Assembly: GCF_963678635.1 (NCBI RefSeq)
Contig: NC_087062.1
Span: forward strand, 46,835,758 to 46,899,757
Source: Symsagittifera roscoffensis
Lineage: Eukaryota; Xenacoelomorpha; Acoela; Convolutidae
DNA: 64,000 bases
Direction of reading: 5' to 3'
Positions 19,942 through 28,004 of the stretch are shown in pieces; position 1 is the stretch's first letter, and each line of letters begins with the position of its first letter. Position numbers and translations under genes: made by a program. The notes below the pieces were generated by a model. That model saw nothing but the letters and a program-made list of their open reading frames with translations, was not told the origin of the DNA and did no database searches.

Positions 19942-20430
19942 ATGGCAGCTGCTATGTGTCAAGCTCTTCCCAGCTTTTATTCAGATTATAATAATAAATC
20001 ATTGTTTATTTCTGTTTCCAACAATTTTTACGAAAAATACATAGTAACCCAAGATTATTGCGTCTCTACTCACAATTCTTTCTGTTCCTTGGGAAATTGC
20101 AAATTTCATATAATTTTAATTGGAACTTCCCTTAGCCAAATTGTTCAGAGATTAGACAAATATCAATACATATATCAAGAAATTGATTGTCTTTACACTT
20201 TGTACAAGCACAGATTCTTTTCGAGTATTGTCACATCAAGTGGGGAAGTCTTCAATCAGCTTAGTTGTGGAGTGCAGCATAATTTACGATGGAAAGGGGC
20301 AGAAAAAACACCAAGCATATCAAGGAAACGACTTGTTCGCAAAAAGTTCAAAAAACATTATCTAAGTTCTAATCAAAAACTTGCATCTACGCAAACTCTT
20401 GGCTCAGCATTTTTAGACAGAATTCGTTAA
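19942..20430 (+). CDS. Gene A1: unknown protein, 162 aa
   Basis: ATG 19942 is 34 bp after a TATA box; the frame is intact to TAA 20428-20430. The N-terminal ~120 residues are Tyr/Phe/Ser-rich with strand-like segments. Then comes a basic stretch (RKRLVRKKFKKH), followed by a segment LASTQTLGSAFLDRIR shared with genes A2-A4. Homology to A2-A4 continues past the stop (VQNSKYE, DCFIDGYG) to about 20530, so A1 has lost its C-terminus through a base change or the family is longer elsewhere. It is the only family member with a complete 5' end and promoter. Unknown function; possibly a nuclear, nucleic-acid-binding protein given the basic patch. Confidence 0.55.
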   Translation: MAAAMCQALPSFYSDYNNKSLFISVSNNFYEKYIVTQDYCVSTHNSFCSLGNCKFHIILIGTSLSQIVQRLDKYQYIYQEIDCLYTLYKHRFFSSIVTSSGEVFNQLSCGVQHNLRWKGAEKTPSISRKRLVRKKFKKHYLSSNQKLASTQTLGSAFLDRIR

Positions 20431-20689
20431 GTACAAAACTCAAAATATGAACATGATTTGTTAAAAATAATTGACTGTTTTATTGATGGTTATGGATTTG
20501 TAAATAGTGATCATGTCAATTTTTCAATAAAAAACTTCTGATATTCCATCTATTTTCTCTCATATGTTTACAAAGTTACCATTAATTACCAAAAAAAATC
20601 ACCGTTGTCAAAAACATTTGCACAAAAAATTTTCAAACATGTAAGAAAGATGTAATATTTGTTTTGATTTTCAAAAAGTTGCAAAAAAA

Positions 20690-21040
20690 CATTTCAATTT
20701 TTTTAACAAGTTTTAAAAAATGTTTCAATTTTTTTGACATAATGCGAAAATTGTTTCACTTTTTTCGACAAAATGCGAAAAGTGTTTTACTTTTTTCGAT
20801 AAAATGCGAAAAGTGTTTCAATTTTTTCGACAAAATGCGAAGTGTTTTACTTTTTTCGATAAAATGCGAAAAGTGTTTCAATTTTTTCGACAAAATGCGA
20901 AAAGTGTTTTACTTCTTTCGATAAAATGCGAAAAATAGTTCAATTTTTTCGACAAAATGCGAAAAGTGTTTTACTTTTTTTCGACAAAACGCGAAAAGTG
21001 TTTCAATTTTTTCTACAAAAGGCTAAAAGTGTGTACAAGA
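20690..21040. repeat. 31-bp minisatellite, about ten copies
   Basis: Units of the form TTTTTTCGA(C/T)AAAATGCGAAAAGTG recur with AATGCG at 20741, 20772, 20803, 20834, 20863, 20894, 20925, 20956 and (AACGCG) 20988: a 31-bp period with occasional 2-base slips. It lies between gene A1 and gene B1. The apparent frames across it are by-products. Confidence 0.85.
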
Positions 21041-21283
21041 TGCAATATCGATAAGGTAACTTTTTACTTGTGTACAGTTTTTCTAGTGTTTTTCCGAATT
21101 TTTGTGCAAAAATTAATCAAATTTTTTAACATGTGTGCGAGTTCGGAGCACTTAACTTAGTTCTAATTGTTTTTCAATGGTTTACCTTGAACCTCTCATC
21201 TATTCTCATAATTAAAATGAAATTGATGAAATTAATTACAGAAAACGAAGTTAAAACCAAACAACTTTTATTTACAAAAACAT

Positions 21284-21771
21284 TTAATCAAAGAGCTGTC
21301 GAGAAGCAGAAGAGTTCTGGAGGTTCTCTATAGAACGCAGAGCTGGACGAGGTTCCATTGCTGGTGGTTGTTGTGGAACTGGAGGTGTCATTGTTTCTGA
21401 GAAACTCTCATCTTCATCTATTGTGATGGGGTTTTCGGCTGATCCTGCCTCCTCCCAAGGAAAGAGGAAGTCGTCGACTGGTTGAGCCACAAATCTTGAG
21501 TCCGGAACCTCGGGATAGTTCATTCCCACATGATCAGAAACTTCCCCCATCATTTGCATTGTTCCAAGTTGGTTCTCTGTGATGGGAACTTGCATCATAT
21601 TATGTTCGTTGAAATCCCTTCGCATCACTTCCACCATGTGCCAGACTTGGATTGGGATATCCATTCAGCCAGAAAAACTCCAGAGACTGTTTCTCGCACT
21701 TGAATTTGTACTAGATCAGGAGAAAATTCTACAGAGTACATGAGGTTGCTGTTTTGCACTGAGAAGATCAT
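21284..21771 (-). pseudogene. Gene B1, diverged copy with a 1-bp deletion
   Basis: The family start is ATG 21771 (MIFSVQNSN). Compared with B2, a base is missing near 21665, so the N-terminal ~35 codons are out of frame. The frame from the internal ATG 21664 (MDIPIQVWHM) is intact for 126 codons. It contains DDFLFPWEEA, then NPITIDEDE, then a Pro-rich stretch. It is about 20-25% different from B2-B4, which are nearly identical to each other. Confidence 0.55.
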
Positions 21772-21957
21772 TTTGAGCAATAAATTGAGTACAAGACTAA
21801 AAATAAGAAAGAGTTGAGAGAGGGGTAGATGACGGAAGATAAGTTGAAATTAGGATGTTTAGAGCTGAGAGAGGAGGTAGTGGACGGTGGTTTAGTTGCA
21901 AATAAAATGATTTTTAGTTAGGAGTTAGGGGTACCTTCAACTCGACTGTGTGGGTTT

Positions 21958-22136
21958 AACCAATCAGAATTGATTTTCCTTATTTGGATTGCAGTCGTGT
22001 CCAATCACATTGCAGCTTCCTTTTATGGGATTCTTGGATAAAAGTCGTATCCAATCGGAAACAAAGCTCCATTTTGATTATTGTCGTTTCCAATCACAAA
22101 AATGTTAATTTTTGTTCAAGTTGTTGTATCCAATCA
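21958..22136. promoter_or_regulatory. Five CCAAT boxes between genes B1 and A2
   Basis: CCAAT at 21960, 22001, 22051, 22090 and 22130 (spacings 41, 50, 39 and 40 bp), mostly as TCCAATCA/TCCAATCG preceded by GTCGT- or TTGT-type sequence. B is transcribed leftwards and A rightwards, so the cluster looks like a shared divergent promoter. The same cluster follows each other B gene. Confidence 0.65.
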
Positions 22137-22216
22137 GAGGAACCTTTCAAGGAATTAAGTCTTCCAAATAAGTAAAAATATACACAAAAGCAATCGCAAA
22201 AATAAATGACCAAAAG

Positions 22217-22513
22217 TTGTTTGCTGTAAAAATAAGAAATATTGCCGATACAAGTAACAAAAGAAGGAAAATTAAAAAAAGTAGCATCTCTGCAATTTTT
22301 TTAAATTCTGATCAGGAACTTGCGTCCACTCAGACTCTTGAATCAGCTTTTTTGGAAAGAATTCGAAAAGTTCAAAACTCAAAGTATGAGACTGATTTGT
22401 TGAAAATTGTTGATTGTTTCATTGATGGTTATGGTACTGTAAATAGTAGCGTATCAATTTTTCTATTAATAGTTGATTATTTGTTCATAAAAATCTTGTC
22501 AAAATTGTTTTAA
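22217..22513 (+). pseudogene. Gene A2, C-terminal part of the A family
   Basis: An open frame without an in-frame ATG. It shares LASTQTLESAFLERIR with A1, then continues through KVQNSKYETDLLKIVDCFIDGYG. The ~110 N-terminal residues of A1 are absent. A short ATG frame at 22207 is out of phase. It is probably a 5'-truncated remnant, although an unseen upstream exon cannot be excluded (a TTCTGATCAG acceptor-like sequence precedes GAACTTGCG). Confidence 0.5.
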
Positions 22514-23353
22514 TCAAAAGTTTTTTCAACAAACAAATTTGCAATTGTCAACACGTGTGCAAAAATTAACTTAAGAGTTTTTTCGTAAGATGCAAATTTT
22601 GGTTTGATTTTTTCAACACGTTTGCAAAAATTTAATTTAACTTTTTTACAAGATGCAAAAACTGCTTTGGTTTTTTCAACAAGTGTGCAAAAATTTTCAA
22701 CAAATTTTTGTGTTAGATGCAAGTTTTTTCGTGATTTTTTTGAAAACAAATGCAAAAATCTAACTTATTTTTTCTTATGCATATGCAAAAATTGCAAAAT
22801 TTTATTGTAACAAACTTGTTAAATTAATGCTAAAAATTTTTCATAATTGATGACTTTGAGTGCTATTCCCTATCTTAATACATTGTTTTTCCAGTGTTTT
22901 TGATCAATATACATGCAAAGAGGAGATTTTTTCATGATCAAAATTAAAACAAAGATTTTCATTTTCTTTAATTATTAAATGTGCAAGAAAATCCTCTTCC
23001 AGTTTTCTTTAAAATGCGAAAATATTCAATGAAATTTTTCTTAATTTGCGAGATTTTCTTTGATTTTTTTAACAAGTGTACAAAAAAAATTATAAAAAGT
23101 TTTGCATGGTGCAAAAATTAATGTAAAGTTTTTAACATGCTTGCAAAAATTTGTTTAATTTTTTTGCCATCTTTCTAACAAAATTTCATAAAAGTATTTA
23201 CCAGATGCATAATTAGTTTCAATTTTAACAAGTTTTTACCATTGAAAATTCTTAAAAAACGTTTCTATGATCTCTTTGTTCCTATCTCTTGAAAATAAAT
23301 TTACTAGATGTAAAACAATTAAATTACAAAGCACAAGACAGTAGCCAATTTAT
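22514..23353. other. AT-rich spacer between A2 and B2
   Basis: Imperfect repeats of the type TTTTTTCAACAAGTGTGCAAAAAT. At 22865 lies a 22-bp sequence containing CCCTATCTTAATACATTG, identical to one in the element's terminal region (31401-31422). No gene supported. The equivalent spacers are 24550-25420 and 32665-33495. Confidence 0.6.
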
Positions 23354-23842
23354 TTACAAATCAAAGAGCTGTCGAGCAGCTGAGTTCTCAAAACTTTGCA
23401 AGTTCTCAATGGAGCGCAAAGCTGGTCTTGCCTCCATCACTGGTGGTTCGCTGACTGGAGTTCTTGGCTCAGAGAACCCCTCATCCTCTTCGATGGTAAT
23501 TGGGTTGTCCACAGATCCCTCTTCCCAAGGAAAGAGGAAATCGTCGAATGGTTGGGCTACATATCTAGAGTCAGGAATTTCGGGGTAGTTCATTCCCACA
23601 TGCTCGGCCACTTCCTCCATCATTTGCATTTCTCCAAGTTGATTCTCTGTAGGGGGTACTTGCGTTATATGATGTTCGTTGAAATCCCTTCGCATCACTT
23701 CCACCATATGCCAGACTTGGATTGGGATGTCCATTCGTGCCAGAAAAACTCCACAAACTGTTTCTCGCACTTGGATTTGTACTAAATCAGCCGAAAATTC
23801 CACCGAAAACATAAGGTTGTTGTTTTGTACTGAGAAGATCAT
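23354..23842 (-). CDS. Gene B2: acidic protein with a SIM-like motif, 162 aa
   Basis: ATG 23842 (MIFSVQ) lies in a good context (CAAAATG); the frame is intact to 23354. The N-terminal half has strand-rich sequence LVQIQVRE, then MDIPIQVWHMVEVM, which resembles the strand-then-helix end of a PC4-like module (I-x-V-R-E; I-P-x-x-x-W). The C-terminal half is acidic and probably disordered: DDFLFPWEEG, then NPITIEEDEGF, a hydrophobic core followed by acids as in SUMO-interaction motifs, and a Pro-rich end. It is transcribed from the five-CCAAT-box region at 24029. Unknown family; perhaps an element-encoded transcription regulator. Confidence 0.6.
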   Translation of the reverse strand: MIFSVQNNNLMFSVEFSADLVQIQVRETVCGVFLARMDIPIQVWHMVEVMRRDFNEHHITQVPPTENQLGEMQMMEEVAEHVGMNYPEIPDSRYVAQPFDDFLFPWEEGSVDNPITIEEDEGFSEPRTPVSEPPVMEARPALRSIENLQSFENSAARQLFDL

Positions 23843-24028
23843 TTTGAGCAATAAATTGAGTACAAGAGTAAAAATAAGAAAGAGTTGAGAGAGGGGTAGA
23901 TGACGGAAGATAAGTTGAAATTAGGATGTTTAGAGCTGAGAGAGGAGGTAGTGGACGGTGGTTTAGTTGAAAATAAAATGATTTTTAGTTAGGAGTTAGG
24001 GGTACCTTCAACTCGACTGTGTGGGTTT

Positions 24029-24207
24029 AACCAATCAGAATTGATTTTCCTTATTTGGATTGTAGTCGTGTCCAATCACATTTCAGCTTCCTTTTATGGG
24101 ATTCTTGGATAAAAGTCGTATCCAATCGGAAACAAAGCTCCATTTTGATTATTGTCGTTTCCAATCACAAAAATGTTCATTTTTGTTCAAGTTGTTGTAT
24201 CCAATCA
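24029..24207. promoter_or_regulatory. Five-CCAAT-box divergent promoter of B2/A3
   Basis: Near-identical to 21958-22136; the first CCAAT is at 24031. Confidence 0.6.
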
Positions 24208-24287
24208 GAGGAACCTTTCAAGGAATTAAGTCTTCCAAATAAGTAAAAATATACACAAAAGCAATCGCAAAAATAAATGACCAAAAG

Positions 24288-24539
24288 TTGTTTGCTGTAA
24301 AAATAAGTAATATTGCCGATACAAGTAACAAAAGAAGGAAAATTAAAAAAAGTAGCATCTCTGCAATTTTTTTAATTTTTGATCAGGAACTTGCGTCCAC
24401 TCAGACTCTTCAATCAGCTTTTTTGGAAAGAATTCGAAAAGTTCAAAACTCAAAGTATGAGACTGATTTGTTGAAAATTGTTGATTGTTTCATTGATGGT
24501 TATGGTACTGTAAATAGTAGCGTATCAATTTTTCTATAA
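24288..24539 (+). pseudogene. Gene A3, C-terminal part of the A family
   Basis: Nearly identical to A2 (offset 2071 bp) but ends at TAA 24537-24539 after SVSIFL. No in-frame ATG. Confidence 0.45.
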
Positions 24540-25422
24540 ATAGTTGAATATTTGTTCATAAAAATCTTGTCAAAATTGTTTTAATCAAAAGTTTTTTCAA
24601 CAAACAAATTTGCAATTGTCAACACGTGTGCAAAAATTAACTTAGAGTTTTTTCGCAAGATGCAAATTTGGGTTTGATTTTTTCAACACGTTTGCTAAAA
24701 TTTAATTAAACTTTTTTACAAGATGCAAAAACTGCTCTGGTTTTTTCAACAAGTGTGCAAAAACTTTCAACAAATTTTTGTGTTAGATGCAAGTTTTTTC
24801 GTGATTTTTTTGAAAACAAATGTAAAAATCTAACTTATTTTTTCTTATGCATATGCAAAAATTGCAAAATTTTATTGTAAAAAACTTGTTAAATTAATGC
24901 TAAAAATTTTTCATAATTGCTGACTTTGAGTGCTATTCCCTATCTTAATACATTGTTTTTCCAGTGTTTTTGATCAATATACATGCAAAGAGGAGATTTT
25001 TTCATGATCAAAATTAAAACAAAGATTTTCATTTTCTTTAATTATTCAATGTGCAAGAAAATCCTCTTTCAGTTTTCTTTAAAATGCGAAAATATTCAAT
25101 GAAATTTTTCTTAATTTGCGAGATTTTCTTTGATTTTTTAAACAAGTGTGCAAAAAAAATTATAAAAAGTTTTGCATGGTGCAAAAATAATGTAAAGTTT
25201 TTAAAATGCTTGCAAAAATTGGTTTAATTTTTTTGCCATCTTTCTAACAAAATTCTATAAAAGTATTTACCAGATGCATAATTAGTTTCAATTTTAACAA
25301 ATTTTTACCATTGAAATTTCTTAATAAACTTTTCTATGATCTCTTTGTTCCTATCTCTTGAAAATAAATTTACTAGATGTAAAACAATTAAATTACAAAG
25401 CACAAGACAGTAGCCAGTTTAT

Positions 25423-25881
25423 TTACAAATCAAAGAGCTCTCGAGCAGCTGAGTTCTCAAAACTTTGCAAGTTCTCAATGGAGCGCAAAGCTGGTCTTGC
25501 CTCCATCACTGGTGGTTCGCTGACTGGAGTTTTTGGCTCAGAGAACCCCTCATCCTCTTCGATGGTAATTGGGTTGTCCACAGATCCCTCTTCCCAAGGA
25601 AAGAGGAAATCGTCGAATGGTTGGGCTACATATCTAGAGTCAGGAATTTCGGGGTAGTTCATTCCCACATGCTCGGCCACTTCCTCCATCATTTGCATTT
25701 CTCCAAGTTGATTCTCTGTAGGGGGTACTTGCGTTATATGATGTTCGTTGAAATCCCTTGGCATCACTTCCACCATATGCCAGACTTGGATTGGGATGTC
25801 CATTCGTGCCAGAAAAACTCCACAAACTGTTTCTCGCACTTGGATTTGTACTAAATCTGCCGAAAATTCCACCGAGAACAT
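25423..25881 (-). CDS. Gene B3: near-identical copy of B2
   Basis: The family ATG at 25909 is out of frame because of an A-run length change (GTAAAAAAAAAACC), so the intact frame starts at the internal ATG 25881 (MFSVEFS), giving 152 codons. It keeps the WHMVEVM, FLFPWEEG and NPITIEEDE segments of B2; differences are few. If initiation at the internal ATG is efficient, it may still be functional. Confidence 0.5.
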   Translation of the reverse strand: MFSVEFSADLVQIQVRETVCGVFLARMDIPIQVWHMVEVMPRDFNEHHITQVPPTENQLGEMQMMEEVAEHVGMNYPEIPDSRYVAQPFDDFLFPWEEGSVDNPITIEEDEGFSEPKTPVSEPPVMEARPALRSIENLQSFENSAARELFDL

Positions 25882-26095
25882 AAGGTTTTTTTTTTACTGA
25901 GAAGATCATTTTGAGCAATAAATTGAGTACAAGAGTAAAAATAAGAAAGAGTTGAGAGAGGGGTAGATGACGGAAGATAAGTTGAAATTAGGATGTTTAG
26001 AGCTGAGAGAGGAGGTAGTGGACGGTGGTTTAGTTGAAAATAAAATGATTTTTAGTTAGGAGTTAGGGGTACCTTCAACTCGACTGTGTGGGTTT

Positions 26096-26280
26096 AACCA
26101 ATCAGAATGAATTTTCCTTATTTGGATTGTAGTCGTGTCCAATCAGATTTTAGTTTCTTTTTATGGAATTCTTATAGAAAACTCGTGTCCAATTGGAAAC
26201 AAAGCTCCATTTTACACATTGTCGTTTCCAATCACAAAAATGTCCATTTTTGTTCAAGTTGTTGTATCCAATCAGAGGAA
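26096..26280. promoter_or_regulatory. CCAAT-box cluster right of B3, variant form
   Basis: CCAAT at 26098 and further boxes to ~26274. The central part differs from the B1/A2 and B2/A3 clusters (GAATTCTTATAGAAAACTCG) and is shared only with 34171-34350. The A-gene leader follows (26310-26430) but breaks off at GTAGCATCTCTGC, so the A gene is missing here. Confidence 0.55.
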
Positions 26281-26442
26281 CCTTTCAAGGAATTAAGTCT
26301 TCCAAATAAGTAAAAATATACACAAAAGCAATCGCAAAAATAAATGACCAAAAGTTGTTTGCTGTAAAAATAAGAAATTTTGCCGATATAAGTAACAAAA
26401 CAAGAAAAATTAATAAAAGTAGCATCTCTGCTAGTCTTCTCA

Positions 26443-27012
26443 TCAAGTTAACTGAATTTTTTGTATATAATCGATGAGAAATTGCTGATTTTTCAGCAGA
26501 TATTCAAGTTCTTTAATTTTGATGTAGATTTGAGATGATAACTCAAAGTTGATGAATTTTTCAAAGCAAATCTCTGGAAATCTGATACCAAACCTGATCA
26601 TGCAAGATTTTGAACTTTGAAAGTCCTTAAAAAAATGGAGAAATAAAGCACTTTGCTGGGGAGTTTTAACAAATTTGGGAGTTGGATATGGAATAAAAAG
26701 AGTCTTTGAAATATTATCGTACGATATTTTTATCAACTTCAAATTTTCTAAAATAAATAAAATTTCTTTTCTAGTCAAGTGTAACTCAGCTGTAAGTTTA
26801 TAGCTTTGATAAGTAATATGTGAATCAAAAGTAAACTCTTTGATTGAGTAAGTTTCTCTAAAGAGACCTTTACTTAGTCGGAGAACTCTATTTTGGACAA
26901 CATAAACGTCCAAAAAATTGTGAAAAAAGTAAGAATCTACATCTATTTCATCAATAAGGAAATCACACGGAATATTTTCTTTTTTCTTGTAGAGTAATTC
27001 GAGGAAGTTCAA
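26443..27012 (-). CDS. Unknown protein of long-TIR element, ~189 aa
   Basis: A long frame that has no ATG near its left end (first codon would be TTG 27012; an in-frame TGA lies ~30 bp upstream). It is either the 3' exon of a spliced gene or uses a non-standard start. The protein is rich in Phe, Leu, Ile, Tyr and Lys. Segments AELHLTRKEILFILENL and, at the C-terminus, IYIKIKELEYLLKNQQ repeat the strands-then-helix pattern of the 184-aa and 179-aa proteins. It is divergent from the right zinc-finger gene across the 54-bp CCAAT repeats. The whole gene is deleted from the copy at 34.5 kb. Confidence 0.5.
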   Translation of the reverse strand: MNFLELLYKKKENIPCDFLIDEIDVDSYFFHNFLDVYVVQNRVLRLSKGLFRETYSIKEFTFDSHITYQSYKLTAELHLTRKEILFILENLKLIKISYDNISKTLFIPYPTPKFVKTPQQSALFLHFFKDFQSSKSCMIRFGIRFPEICFEKFINFELSSQIYIKIKELEYLLKNQQFLIDYIQKIQLT

Positions 27013-27074
27013 ATGCTTTTTGATTGAACTTCTTCAAAAATGAATATTTTGGATCCAAAGTTATGACTAGAAAC

Positions 27075-27310
27075 TGCTTAGTTCTGATTGGTTGACTTTA
27101 AATTTCTTGAAAATTTCATGACTTTTGAAGCTCAATTCTGATAGGTTGACATTGAATTTGTTGAAAATTACATGACTTTCGAAGCTCAATTCTGATTGGT
27201 GGATCTTGAATTTGTCGAAAATCACATGACTATTGAAGCTCAATTCTGATTGCTGATATCAGAAAAGATAAAAGTTTCCTTGTAAATAATGCTCGATTCT
27301 GATTGGTTGA
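27075..27310. promoter_or_regulatory. Five 54-bp repeats with inverted CCAAT boxes
   Basis: GAAGCTCAATTCTGATTGG-type units: ATTGG or a one-base variant at 27087, 27141 (ATAGG), 27195, 27249 (ATTGC) and 27302, i.e. a 54-bp period. It lies between the 189-aa frame (minus) and the zinc-finger gene (plus). Confidence 0.65.
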
Positions 27311-27524
27311 TACTTTTAAAAATTCCATGGTTAGATTGGATGATTTTTATTTCAGCTAGGCTAAATAGCATATCCATTCTGATTTTCTTTCTCGTTAAAA
27401 ACAATTGGTTAATAAGTTTGCTGTTTTTTTTTACTTTTATTCATTTTTTGAGGCTATTGAACTCACCCTATCTAAAAATTTGGTACATTTTAAATCTCTC
27501 ATTTAATTTTTCCTTACTATTGAG

Positions 27525-28004
27525 ATGCCTTCACTCAATAGAAACGAAAGAGTTGCATGCCTTGAATGTGGCAGGGAATACACTCACAAAGATGCATCAA
27601 GACATCGTAGAACATGTGGTGTTTTGAAGTGTTCTAACTGTAATTTTTATTTTTATAGCAGCGATGAACTCGCTAATCATTTCAAGAAGCAGCATTCTCA
27701 GCATAATATTAAATTATGTGCTCAGCAGACTCCAAACACACTTCAGGAAAAGGTAAATTTTTAAAGTTTTCGTTGAAAAACTTGGAAATTACTATGATTA
27801 ATAGTTTTTACTGAATCTGAAAAGTCTCAGCAATTGTAACAAATCTAGTCAGTAATTATACAGTGTTTTCATTACATTACCTCAACTGTCATTCATTTTT
27901 TTTATTCAAAGGTTTTGATTGATGTTAAAGACAGCAAAAATCGAGTTCAAATCGTCGTGAAGCTTTCCATGGAACTCGATCCGAAAACTTTTAATCAACA
28001 GTAA
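27525..28004 (+). CDS. Two-exon zinc-finger protein, right TIR copy (106 aa)
   Basis: Exon 1 27525-27752, intron 27753-27911 (159 bp, GTAAAT...CAAAG), exon 2 27912-28004. Same architecture as the left-arm copy: a C-x2-C/H-x3-H/C module then a C2H2 finger, then a short conserved exon-2 tail. Amino-acid differences from the left copy cluster around the second finger (FYFYSSDE against FYTYSSEE; HFKKQH). Preservation of frame and splice sites in all three copies suggests recent duplication or function. Confidence 0.65.

Noticed and set aside
20690-21040. CRISPR-like regularly spaced repeats
   Set aside because: The 31-bp units are contiguous with no unique spacers, and the host is eukaryotic.
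21984-22175. 63-aa frame over the CCAAT cluster (also at 24055, 26107 and 34182)
   Set aside because: It lies on the regulatory repeats; its similarity between copies follows the promoter sequence and it has no likely product.
22510-22810. Cys/Lys/Phe-rich frames on both strands of the A-B spacers
   Set aside because: They are translations of the TTTTTTCAACAAGTGTGCAAAAAT-type repeats.
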